DNA of 45,902 nucleotides from assembly GCA_001929475.1 (NCBI GenBank), contig LXFE01000360.1:1-45902 (forward strand). Direction: 5' to 3'. Under the pieces are notes generated by a model. That model was not told where the DNA came from. It did not search any database and worked only from the letters and a program-made list of their open reading frames with translations. A program made the translations under genes and the position numbers. The stretch is from Neolecta irregularis DAH-3 (Eukaryota; Ascomycota; Neolectomycetes; Neolectales; Neolectaceae). Shown here piece by piece: positions 10,843-22,105 of the stretch (position 1 is the first letter of the stretch; each line of letters begins with the position of its first letter).

Positions 10843-10993
10843 AGCGAATTCGCAGACAAAGCCGAAAATGTCGTATTTTGCCTATAGAGAATGATCTGGA
10901 TGCGGGTATTATTTCTCTTTTATAAGTAGTTGTTGTTTTGGAATGTGTCTAGAGATTAGGTTTGTGATTCGGTCGGAAGCCAATACCACCACC

Positions 10994-13900
10994 ATGAAAC
11001 GACCGTTGGATAGTCCAAACCCCATGTTACAACAAAATATATATGTTCGGAATATCCGTGGCAGAGTTCAAAAGGTCGTCAGGTAAAATCTTGACATTAT
11101 TCTTGGTTTAATATCCCCAAGAGAAATTTATTTGCGTACCGATATCCCCTGCAGTTCCCAGCTTTGTACTCGATGTGCCATTACCGCCCCTGTAGCTGTA
11201 GACGGCAAAGGCATTTTCCACAAATCTACTCTGTTTTTTATCGATAGTGCAACAGCCGAAACTTTTGGGATTGCCGGCTCGGACTGAAAAATACAAATTC
11301 CCACACTATATTATTCCTGATACCAATATATTCTTCTACTGCGTATGCTCTTCTTCACTATGGCAGTTGAATATTAGATGGATTTAATGGAACACAAATC
11401 CGCCTTTTATGACGTAATCATTCTTCAGACCGTTCTTGACGAACTGCGAAACCAAAGCCTTCCTCTATACAATCGACTGCGCCAATTAGTTAACGACGAG
11501 GATAAACGATTCTATATATTTCACAACGAATTCCGATCAGACACGTTTGTCACTCGGCAGCATGGGGAAAGTATCAATGATAGAAACGACAGGGCTATTC
11601 GGACAGCAGTGAAATGGTATCAAGGACACATTAACGACGCAGTAAAAGGATCAAAGAATACAGCACCTCAGATTATACTTATCACTGACGACAAGGCCAA
11701 TCGAGAGAAAGCACGGGCTGATAATATCCTGTGCACTTCGAGTATATTATTCGCCATGTATTTGGCTGACCTGACATAGTCAAGTCATATGTTGAAGGAC
11801 TCGAAAATTGCGATGAACTTGTTGATATGATTGCACAAGCTCTGGACAATGAAGACGCGAAAAGCAAAGCCATGAAACTCTCTTACCCAGAGGTTTCTTC
11901 TTTTTCTATACATGTCCTCACGTTTAGTATTATTCGACGATAAAGCTGTTGGCTGGAGTAAAGGAAGGCATTTATCATCAGGGGGTATTCCAGGTCAGCG
12001 CATACAATTTTCTCGAGGCTTCGGTTTCGACGTCTGCCTTTGACAAGTCTCTGCTCGTGCTCGGAAGAGAAAATATCAACAGGGCCGTGCAGGGTGATAT
12101 AGTTGTCGCCCAACTCCTCCCTCAGTCAGAATGGAAGAAACCCACCGAAAAGATTGTGGATCAGGAAGTAGTGACCAGAAACGAGGATGCTGAAGTCGAT
12201 GAGACCGAAGAGATTGATACGGGAGATGATCAACGAGAAATCCAAGGTGAAGTAGAAACTGAAACCAAAGCACTGCCTACGGCCAAGGTTGTTGGTATTG
12301 TCCGAAGAAACTGGAGATCGTAAGGACAACCCGATATTTCTGGAAATCTAAATTTACAGTTATGTTGGACACATCGATCCGGCATCTATATCAAATCTTC
12401 GAGGTCGTTCTCAACAAACCGTTTTCTTACTTCCAATGGACCGACGAATTCCAAAAATTCGAATTCGTACTCGACAAGCAGTGGCTCTCAGTGGTCAAAA
12501 GATAGTTGTCAATATTGACTCCTGGCAACGAACTTCTCGATATCCCGCGGGACATTTCATAAGAGCTCTTGGTGAAATGGAAAATAAAGAAGCCGAAACG
12601 GAATCTTTGTTGCTGGAGTATGATGTTCAATACCGTCCTTTTCCAAAGTCTGTACTGGACTGTCTACCCAAGGAAGGGAATGAATGGAGAGTTCCTGTCT
12701 CATTAGAAGATCCAGCTTGGAGAGGGCGCAAAGATTTTCGAGATTTGCTTGTTTGTAGTGTTGATCCACTTGGTTATTGTCCTTCAGGGAGTGCAATACT
12801 GACTGTTAGGCTGTCAAGATATCGATGATGCTTTACATGCACGTCTTCTCCCTAATGGAAACTTTGAAGTCGGCGTCCATATCGCCGATGTTTCATATTT
12901 CGTCAAACCAGATACCGCAATGGATACTGAAGCTGCTGCTCGAGGAACAACCGTGTATCTCGTTGATAAACGCATAGATATGTTGCCAATGTTACTTGGT
13001 ACCGATCTGTGCTCACTGAAGCCATGTGTGGAACGTTTTGCGTTCTCGACAATATGGGTATCTCCAAACCATATTTTTTGACTGATTTTCAGGAAATTAC
13101 AAAAGATAGCGAAATCCTTAGTGTTTACTTTACAAAGTCTGTAATCAAGTCTAGAGACGCCTTTAGTTATGAACAAGCACAGCTCCGTATTGATGATAAG
13201 TATATCAGCTTATGAAGAATCGTCTAACGATCAGTTCGCAGCAGGATCCACTTACAAAGAGTATGAGATATCTTTTAATGCTTTCAAAAAAGCTTCGACA
13301 TAAAAGAATGGACGCTGGTGCTTTGAATTTAGCGTCTCCAGAAGTGAAAATTCAAGTCGAAAGTGAAACTTCTGATCCTGTCGATGTTGAAACGAAACAG
13401 TTACAGGACACTAATTCTCTTGTTGAAGAATTCATGTTGCTTGCAAACATCAGTGTGGCTCGAAAAATTAATGAGGTGTTTCCTGATGCCGCTATGCTCC
13501 GGTATGTCTGTGCTTACAACTTCCTAAATTGTTAGTCGACATGGGGCTCCGCCGAAATCCAACTTTGAACAGCTCCAAGATATGTTGCGCGTTCGCAAGA
13601 ATATGACACTCGAAGTGGAATCCTCTAAAGCTTTGGCAGATTCTCTTGACCGTTGCGTCGATCATCGAGAGCCCTTTTTTAACACATTATTGCGTATCAT
13701 GACTACTCGGTGTATGCTCTCCGCTGAATACTTTTGCTCGGGTTCAACTGCAGCAACAGAATTTCGTCATTATGGTCTTGCATCTGAAATTTACACACAT
13801 TGGACAAGTCCTATTCGGAGATATGCCGATGTTGTTTCTCATCGTCAACTTGCAGCTGCAATCGATTATGAATTAATACATCCAGCTCTACGAAACAAGT

Positions 13901-14310
13901 CAAAATTGGAACATGTCTGTAAGAATATAAATTATCGCCATAGAATGGCACAGATGGCAGGACGAGCGAGTGTCGAGTATTACGTTGGTCAAGTGTTGAA
14001 GGGGAAAGTTGTCGAAGAAGATGCATTCGTCTTTAGAGTTTTTAAAAATGGCTTTGTGGTGTTCATTATGAAGTATGACACTCATTCTGCTCAAGCTAAC
14101 ATTAGATTCGGCATTGAGGGGGTTATCTACACCAAGGTTCTGGGACACGACAGCGAATTCGAACCGGAGCAGTATAAACTAGTCATTAAACCGAAGAATG
14201 CGGAGCCCTTTGATATCGGCATTTTTGATAAGTGCAGAGTGAAGATTTCAGTTGTTCGAGAGAATGCCAAGAGTCAACCGAAATTCGAATATTTAAAAAT
14301 GCTGGTATAG
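10994..14310 (+). CDS. DIS3: Exosome catalytic subunit Dis3/Rrp44 (PIN + RNase II)
   Basis: Processive 3'-5' exoribonuclease and endonuclease of the nuclear and cytoplasmic RNA exosome. N-terminal CR3-like segment: [17 protein letters not shown] and CTRC. PIN domain: [66 protein letters not shown] and [12 protein letters not shown], with the acidic residues expected for endonuclease activity. Two cold-shock-like regions follow. The RNB domain has [55 protein letters not shown] and [15 protein letters not shown], with the catalytic Asp cluster intact. It ends with an S1-like region. About eight introns of 34-48 bp are needed, including a probable GC-AG intron at 11205-11247. The ATG at 10994 gives the right N terminus for the family. 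Confidence 0.93.
11205..11247 (+). other. Probable GC-AG intron in DIS3 (43 bp)
   Basis: Joining ...PVAVD(G) to TGCAACAGCC after removing GCAAAG...CGATAG restores the frame that enters [13 protein letters not shown], the start of the PIN domain. Both nearby GT donors are in phase 0 and give a wrong frame. The flanking sequence is less conserved than in the other cases. Confidence 0.6.
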
Positions 14311-14416
14311 ATGTAGAATAAAATGGCTCAACATGTAGAATAGTCGGTTGGAGACAGAAGGCAGTTGATGAATGTGCAAATATTTTTGATAGATTTGATA
14401 CAACCTCGCTAAATAT

Positions 14417-15062
14417 CTAATCTTGTTCGATCGTTTCTCTGGCAGACACGTAAATGCCATCCAAGAACTTTCGGATATCTTTGTTTCGCACATTACAAAT
14501 TTGCTGGATGGAGGCAGCGGTCTGCGAGACGTTTTCGAGCGAAATACCTAATACCAGTCAATATGTATTGCGATTTCGCATCACAATACCTTCCACAATT
14601 AATTCGTCTTTCTGAGCTTGTGATATTGCAATTTTAGCCCCATCGAGAGGTTGGATTTTACGGACGACCTTCTCGCCGAGGAAATTTCGAATTTCAATGC
14701 CTCCGTCATTGTCGATGTTGCAGTTGATGGGGAAATGTGCGTATACTAATCTCATTTTATACCGGAAGCCCTACCTATCTCAGCTCACCCATATATTTTC
14801 TGATTTGGCACACCTTGGTCACACCAATAATCATGTTGTTGATCAGAGTCCTGACTGTTCTCAAGCATGCGACGTGCTTCCGACTTCCGTGCCAGACAAT
14901 GAACTTGATTTTGTTGCCGACCTTTCTCAACTCCATATCAATGTGACGGACATTCTTGCGGAGGACGCCTCTGGGGCCGGTGACAGTGATAATTCGGGCT
15001 TTGATCTCGCAGGTAACATTTTTGGGGAGCTCGAGCTCCTCGTCCTTGTAAATGTCCTTCAT
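14417..15062 (-). CDS. RPL9: 60S ribosomal protein L9 (uL6)
   Basis: Large-subunit ribosomal protein uL6. The spliced product starts [16 protein letters not shown] and contains [95 protein letters not shown], and the C-terminal [20 protein letters not shown], matching L9 from end to end at about 190 residues. Two introns of about 42 bp are visible, one before GFRYKMR and one inside EGIS. An in-frame extension upstream exists but starts before the conserved L9 N terminus, so the ATG at 15060-15062 was chosen. It is divergent from NSE4 across about 200 bp. Confidence 0.95.
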
Positions 15063-15260
15063 TGTTGGAGGAGTGGAAATGTACGAATCTGGAGTGCGAC
15101 TGTGTTTTTTGGCCAGGCTAATTAGCGACATTTATATTCCTGACTAACCCACCAAGGTTCGCGGTCGCGTTGCGCAATTTGTCGCGAATTTGTAAACTGA
15201 TCCATTCTGGAGTCAGACAAGGAAAACAGCTCCCCGCCTGGCGCGGCGACAAGGCACAAG

Positions 15261-16423
15261 ATGAGCCGGCAGAATCAGAAAACACAGGCGCATTTGATGC
15301 TGGTCGATGAAGATAAGGCATTCTACGACCCACAGCAACCTGAGGCCGAACGGCGAGAAGTAAAAAAGAAGTACAGGGGACTGCAACAGAGAATGACCGG
15401 TGCATTTCCATAGTCTACTAATCGCTAATGGCAAAGAGGAGCGCCAGACTCTTGTTCTGCCTGCAAATGACGGCTTAACGGATAATCTTCAGGCCATGGA
15501 CGATAATTTTGCCAGAGGTGTGATTCCTCTTGGCATGTCGTATTGACAATTAAAGTCAAAAACCCGTCTGATGCAACTCTTGATTCTGGCTTGTTTGTTG
15601 AACTTGGCACATTGACACAGATTAAAATTCGCAATGTCACACTTGGCGGTCTTGCTCCTCTCGACTTGAACGAGCTCGTTACAAGATATGCTACGTATAT
15701 GGGCAAGCAGCAAGCCAGATGCGGCGTTGAACTTACTCTCTTTTCAAAGCTCGGTCGATTGGTGATGAAACATTCTTCTCGGGCGCCCACAATCGACTTT
15801 TTGTATGCTAGTTGCTCTGGTATTCCTGATTGTCCAGATTGGGACCGTTATCTGTCGAGAAGAAGATTAGAAAAACAAGTCAACGGCAAAACTACAAACG
15901 GAACAATACCAGTACCATCCAACCTCAAGAACTAAGAAATGAAGACATCAAAAAGGAAGACAACACTACCAATAACAATGTAATGGCTATTCACCGAATT
16001 CTCGAAGCATATCCCCAAGACACTGGCGTGAATCTTTGGCAGTTTGTCATTAACCCTGAAAGCTACTCTCAGACAGTTGAGAATCTGTTTTACTCAAGTT
16101 TTCTTGTCAGAGAGAATAAGGCCAAGTTAACCGAACGCGCTGGCATGTTCTATCTTCGTATCATGCCTGACTGATATATCTTACGAATAGATTATATACC
16201 CAAGCCAAAAGATGATGAAGAAGCAGCAGCTCGAAAATCAAAGTCTCATGAGTATCAACAGATCGTTGCTTCTATCTCTATGGGCGATTGGAAAGTATTT
16301 TTCTTCTTCTAGTCCAATACTGATTAGTAGGAACTTGTCAAATTACTCAACATTAGCAAATCCGTAATCCCAATTCGGAGATCGTTACAGGGACTGCAGC
16401 AAAATGGGCAATGGTATGGATAG
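15261..16423 (+). CDS. NSE4: SMC5/6 complex kleisin subunit Nse4
   Basis: Kleisin that bridges the Smc5 and Smc6 heads with Nse1 and Nse3, needed for DNA repair and chromosome segregation. Spliced landmarks: AFYDPQQPEAERREVKKKYR and GLQQRMTEERQ, ANDGLTDNLQAMDDNFARVK, NPSDATLDSGLFVELGTL, LDLNELVTRYATYMGKQQ, LGPLSVEKKIRKTSQRQ (the typical Nse4 middle motif), and the conserved C-terminal half TGVNLWQFVINPESYSQTVE then NLFYSSFLVRENKAKL and ERAGMFYLHYIPKPKDDEEA. Five introns of 34-38 bp are inferred. The final exon, ELVKLLNISKSVIPIRRSLQ, ends at TAG 16421-16423. Confidence 0.88.
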
Positions 16424-16566
16424 ATCTAGGTTTAGGGGTTGGAAGCTGCAATTATTGTTTTGAAAAGCGCTGTATATACGCACACAGCTGTGGTACCACA
16501 TTAGCCTAGTGTATAATTTTCCCAACCCTCTAGGATTTCCTATAAATCAGAAAATCTCTATCCAAC

Positions 16567-18162
16567 CTACTCTTGCCATGCATGTGTCATAAACACCTGA
16601 ACCGCTGATAATGCCTCATAACGAACATCGGAGTCTGGATGACCCATCAGTTCCATTATCCTTTCTTTTGCTCCAAGATTTTGAAGCACACTATCATGTG
16701 AGAACGAACGCCCTCAGAAATACCTCCTCCCATCCGGCACATATTTCAAATATTGTCCAAGGTCATGAGCAGCGACAGCAAGGACAAGAGCGTCGTTGGA
16801 AGACTTTAACAAATTCGTTAACTGTTTCAAAAGACTGTTATCGTATTCGGCGAATCTCACAGCATTTTGGCCCCAGAAGTCCATGTTCCTATGGGGCGGC
16901 GTCCAACTAAGATGACCAGATTCCACTTCTGATGTGTATTCATCGAATGTACTTTGACATTAGAAGAACTCGGCTAGAGTAAAATACGTCAATTGTTCAA
17001 AGTTGCATGTCAGTTCCTCATTGATGAACTGGAGGTCCTCAATGATTTCAGTATCTGACCATTTCCGCTTTGCTAAATTGTTCGTTAGATCGAGTACCCG
17101 AGCTACCAGCATGGCTAGCAAGTTTTCCTCTGGGGCGTTTTTGATGAGGTTCTGATTATTAGCGGGAAAGGATAGACCCTGATACTCTGAAAATTGCTAG
17201 AGCAACACGAGTAATCTTTTCCTTAATAGCCGACTTGAGGATATCTGAAAGTAGAAGGACAACATCGTACTTTCTTTAGGTTAATTGTGGCATGGATATT
17301 GTATGTACTTGTTCACTTCCCGAGCAAGGCTTGGTTGAAAGGAAAGCAGCCAGATTACCAGGAGGATATTGTATTGAAGCTGGACTCCTCCGTTATTCTT
17401 CTTCAAGGCAACAATAAGATTTGTGGGGCATTTCTCGATTTCCCAGAACAAGAGACGTACTTCATCAGATTTTAGTACCCCCGAGTACGCCTGCACAGCC
17501 AAGTCCTGGTGCACTGTGTCTCGTGAAGCATTGAGATTTGCAGCATACTCTAAAAACGATCGCATTACATCTATTGGTGGATTTGGATCGGCACTATCAA
17601 TTGATACATATTCAAGTACGAAAGAAACCTTAGAACAAAGGCAAGAACCTTTGCAGCTAGAAGCGTGACGGATTCGTCATCACTTTTGAGATGTCTACAT
17701 AGGTAAGCCAACCAAACATCTTGAAATAGCAACTTTAGTAGAGGTGAATATGGCAGATCGCTGTTGTTTTCTTGTAATGATAGAAGCACATTGACCCAAC
17801 CATCGACTTCTATCAGGTTATGCAGATCAACGAAAACCCATATGTACCGGAGATGAGATCTCCCGCCAACACCAAAACATATTGCTGGATATCGATTCTC
17901 TTCGTCTTCTGCATCAGCCCCAATGTTAATTCAGCATATCCAATGCCATCCTTCGAGTAAGAACATGCTCAACTCGATTATGAACCTCTTGCACAACTTG
18001 CAATCGCCTGCCACGATTGTTTCCATCCACTGCTTTAATTTTCTTCAAATCAACCTCAGAAATCAATCCAGCCCGTTGGTAGCCCTCCCAGGGAATTGGC
18101 CGGGCCCGTAGATTCGCCGCCAACTCTTCGAGATAGGGATTTGAGAAGGTGTACATGTTCAT
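16567..18162 (-). CDS. VMA13: V-type H+-ATPase subunit H (Vma13/ATP6V1H)
   Basis: Regulatory V1 subunit H, which activates the assembled vacuolar pump and silences free V1. HEAT/armadillo-like protein. Landmarks in order: NPYLEELAANLRARPIPWEG then YQRAGLISEVDLKKIKAVDG; DGIGYAELTLGLMQKTKRID and IQQYVLVLAGDLIS; LLFQDVWLAYLCRHLKSDDE; LLFWEIEKCPTNLIVALKK; VQLQYNILLVIWLLSFQPSL; and the C-terminal signature MESGHLSWTPPHRNMDFWGQ then NAVRFAEYDNSLL, VAAHDLGQYLKYVPDGRR and LMGHPDSDVRYEALSAVQVF. Several 33-45 bp introns split it. The ATG at 18160-18162 faces MAK21 across about 100 bp. It is the second V1-ATPase subunit in the window. Confidence 0.92.
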
Positions 18163-18265
18163 ATTGAGCGCTCAGAGGTGTGGGGAGATTTCGGGTCACG
18201 TTTGCGATTTCCGCCCTCGCCATCACGAAATAGAATATTTTTTCCATTTTCTTGTCAACTAGTCG

Positions 18266-21200
18266 ATGAACATGTTATCTAGCGCCGCCCTTCAGGGGTT
18301 GTCTTCTAAGGTCAAATCAAGCTTCGATGCGCTGAAATCTGTTGAATCACTGAGAAATACACAAGAGAAAACTCAGAGAAAAAGATCAAGAGATGGAAAG
18401 CCAAAAGAATCCTTGAGATCAATCGATAATTTTCCCAACCAGCCAATGAATAAGAATGCATCGAAGGAAAGGCCCAAAAAAGATAAGCTCAACTCAAAGA
18501 CGAAGCCAACTTTGAAACTTTCTCAACCTGAGAAAAGTGTTGAGCACTCAACTGTCAAAAAGAGTTTCGCCAAGAGAAAATCTAGAAGTAAATCCAGTCA
18601 ATCAAATACGAGCGCTCTCCTTCGAGATATATTGAAACTTGGAGGTACGGAAGAAGATCTTGATCTCGTCAAAGGCATAGAAAGTGGCGACGATGTTTCT
18701 GAGGATCAAACGAAAACTACTCACTCATCTGAAAGAAAGGTTTTATGCCGTTCAAGAGTCGTTGTAATTCTCATAGTTTCGGAAAGAGCTCAAGCAATTT
18801 ATGACTCAAAATGGAATTGCTGCTGATAAATTCGTCGATGAAGTATTTAATGCAGAGGTTGAGGAAGATGCCTCAGACTGGTCTACTGGTGGTGATAGTT
18901 CGTCTGAAGATGTTGTCGATAAGGTCAGTAAACCTGCGTTTAAATCGCCGGCAAGAATCACTGATGATGGCTTGGTAGCTGCTCATAAACTTTCTTAACT
19001 TAACAAGCAGATTTTGGAACCGCAGTCTTCCTGGTACCAGGTTGAAATGCCTGATATCCACAAGCCCACACACGATCCCCTTCCTCTTAACATTGAAAAA
19101 CAAATTGAAGAAGCCAGAAACCTCCTTCAACATGAGAATGATGTATCTGCAGCCTCAGACCATCTGTCCAAATCGGACCGTCAATTCTTGGGCTCTATTC
19201 TTAAATCAGGAACTTTAAACGATCGAATCAGTGCTTTGACTTTGGTCATCCAGCAGTCTCCTGTCCACTCTGTACGATATTTTAATAATATTCTTGCTAT
19301 GACGAAAAAGAAAAGTCGAAATGAAGCTTTGCAGGCAGTAGGTGCTTTACAGGATCTCTTCACAACTGGCGTGTTGCCAGATCGGAAACTCAAATACATG
19401 AAGCAGCAATACGGCGTTGGATTCAATGTCATTGACAAACAGAGAATGTTATTATGGGCTTTTGAAGACTTTTTGAAGACTTTTTATTTTGAATACCTTC
19501 AACAAATTGAGGTTTGCAACTGTCACTGAACTCGTTAATTGGACAGAAACTCTTGTTTGATCCCTTGCCTTTCGTTCGTTCCCAAGTCTTAAATTATGTA
19601 TTTCTACTTTTACGAGACCGACCGGAGCAGGAACAAAATCTCCTTCGGCTGCTAGTCAACAAACTGGTTTGGCGGGCTTACCAGATCTGGTGTAACGTAG
19701 TAGGGAGATAATGACAAGAAAATCGCCGCAAAAGCTTCGTATAATCTTTTGCAACTTCAACATGCGCATCCAGCTATGAAAAGGGTTGTTCTTCGAGAAA
19801 TTGAAAATATGATTCGCCGGTCTTCCACTCACCATGTTCAATACTACAGCATTATTACACTCAATCAGACGGTCCTTACATCGAAAAATACCGAACTGGC
19901 GAATAAATTAATTGAAATTTACTTCACTTTCTTCGCTCAGTTATTACAAATGCCTATTGAAGACGATAAACCCCCCAAAGAGAAAAAATGGCTTCTGTAT
20001 AAATACAAGGAAAAAGGCGGGAGGCGAAATGACAAAAGCCAAGAAGCAAAGGAGAAGAGAAATAAGGATTTGATCGAAGTCACACATTCCAAACTCATAT
20101 CTGCTGTTCTCACCGGTATCAACAGAGCGTTTCCGTTCTCTCAAATGGACGATGAGATGTAATTATCCGATTTATCGGACGACTAACGAATTAGTTTTCT
20201 TAAACATGCTGACATTTTGTTTCGGTTCACGCACAGCGGAAACTTCAATATGTCGATTCAAGCACTATTGCTGATTCATCATATTTCTACAAAGAAAGAG
20301 GTATATTATGATATAATGCTGAAACTAAAGCGCAGCTTGTCGCAGATCGTTTCTATAGAACTCTTTACGAGTCTCTGCTGGATCCGCGTTTGATCGAATC
20401 TACAAAACAAGCTATGTATCTCAACCTCCTGTTCAGTGCATTGAAGTGTGATTTCAATTCTTGCAGAGTTCACGCTTTCATTAAGCGGATGCTGCAAATC
20501 GCCTCCTCGCAAAAGCCCCCCTTTATCTGTGGGTTGTTTTATCTACTCGGCGAGGCACGCTATTTATCTATTTACGTGGAATTCTGATCCTCCAGCTCGT
20601 ATCAGTTATCCCAAGCGTACGAAACATGATTACGCAGGCAGAAGACCTGGGAGATGAAGAAAATTTCCAGGACATCAATGAAGACGATGTAGACAAATTT
20701 GAAAACGATCCCCATGTTGTTAAACCAATAGTTGTAAAAGAACTGAAATATGATGGCCGGAAGCGCGACCCTCTCTACTCTGGTGCAGAAAACTCATGTT
20801 TATGGGAATTGGTATACCAGCCATTCAAGATATTTCTCATCGTACAGCTCCCTTTCTTAGGCCATTTCCATCCTACAGTCTCCCTATACGCATATAAAGT
20901 CCTCAATGGTGAGAAGTTCACTTGTAAGCCTGACTTGGCTCTTCATAGTCTCGGTCACTTTCTCGACCGATTTGTATACCGCAATCCGAAATCAAAACCA
21001 TCACAGCGAAGTAATTCAATAATGCAACCGCTCCCTGGCGGGGATTCTCGTAACATTATTTTGTCAACCAAGGATGCTGCTGTTACAGAGGACTCTGTAA
21101 ACTCGACAAAATTCTGGGAAATGAGCTTCGGAGATGTTCCTCCGGATTCTGCCTTTTTCCACAAATATTTCCAGTTGCGCAATTCGACGAATTCGCAAAG

Positions 21201-21609
21201 CAAAATATCCTCTACGTCTAGTCATGATGTTGAAGAGAACAGTGATGCAGAGGAGGATCAAATATGGAAAGCTCTCGTCGGATCGAATCCAGAGGTTGAA
21301 GTAGACGAAGAGGGATTATCGGAAAATTCAAGTCTCGACCAAGAAATGGAGAATATACAAAGTTCGAGCGATCTTGATGACGGTGAAGATAGGGTTGATA
21401 CACTTTTCGATGACGAATGTGAAACCTCAGACGACAACGAAAGCGAAGAAGAGGAAGAATTAGAGAATCTTCCGGTGAAAGGCGAAGACAAGGAACCCGA
21501 AATCGAGGATGATATACGGGACAATCGAGGTAACAAGCGGAGGAAGCTCAAGCATTTGCCGATCTTTGCATCTGTAGAAGAATATGCGTCACTTTTAGAT
21601 TCTTCCTAG
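18266..21609 (+). CDS. MAK21: Ribosome biogenesis factor Mak21/Noc1 (CBF/CEBPZ family)
   Basis: Nucleolar protein needed for early 60S pre-ribosome maturation, working with Noc2. A basic N-terminal region rich in Lys, Ser and Arg precedes the helical-repeat CBF/Mak21 region: PQSSWYQVEMPDIHKPTHDP, HLSKSDRQFLGSILKSGTLN, KKSRNEALQAVGALQDLFTT then GVLPDRKLKYMKQQ, LLWAFEDFLKTFYFEYLQQI and LFDPLPFVRSQVLNYVFLLL. The CBF domain has VVLREIENMIRRSSTHHVQY, DILFRFTHSGNFNMSIQALL, DRFYRTLYESLLDPRL and AFIKRMLQIASSQKPPFICG. A long acidic tail (Asp/Glu/Ser, about 21230-21510) ends in a basic patch NKRRKLKHLP. About eight introns of 33-37 bp. Confidence 0.92.
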
Positions 21610-22105
21610 AAGATTTGTGTGTTTATACTATAGAACAGGATTCCAAATTTACTTCCATGATGCTAATCTCCTCCCATTTTGCCTTTTGTTGCATTATATC
21701 ATCAATTGCATTCTGGATACTGTCTATATTTGCACACATATTATTTGGATCCATAACCACCTACTACCTAACCTTTCTATCCTGGTATTCTTCAATAAGT
21801 GAATTTTGCTGTTGGATGATAGCTTGCTTTGCACACTCAGCATTTAGCTGTCCAATTGCCATCCAGCTTTGTGCAAAAGAATCTAATTGTCACAAGCCAA
21901 TTTTTGCCTCTTATGAAGTTGTGTAGATAATCTTTTGAGGTGTTTTGAAATTTATATTTTTTTTGGAAGGATGTCTTCTAGGGAGGGGCTTATGTTCCAT
22001 TGATAACCAGCAACCATCCCACCTCATATGTTGACCCCATATTATCCAAACGTTCACAAACACACCAAAAATAATATCTGAAATTGAACCAGTTGAACTA
22101 GAGAA
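21610..22105. other. Intergenic region, one possible tiny gene
   Basis: About 500 bp between MAK21 and the TMF1-like gene. Apart from the candidate 21623-21862 on the minus strand I see no gene. The part nearest 22105 should contain the TMF1 promoter. Confidence 0.5.
21623..21862 (-). CDS. Possible tiny coiled-coil protein, unidentified
   Basis: A minus-strand ATG at 21860-21862 opens MAIGQLNAECAKQAIIQQQN then SLIEEYQDRK. Removing a 60-bp GT-AG intron (longer than usual here) joins it in phase to NAIDDIMQQKAKWEEISIME and stops at 21623. The product of about 59 residues is polar, helical and rich in Gln/Glu, in the size range of small kinetochore or trafficking subunits, but I recognise no family. 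It could be chance coding potential in AT-rich DNA. Confidence 0.3.

Noticed and set aside
15063-15131. N-terminal extension of RPL9
   Set aside because: In frame, but L9 proteins start at the MKDI-type sequence; the extension looks like 5' leader.
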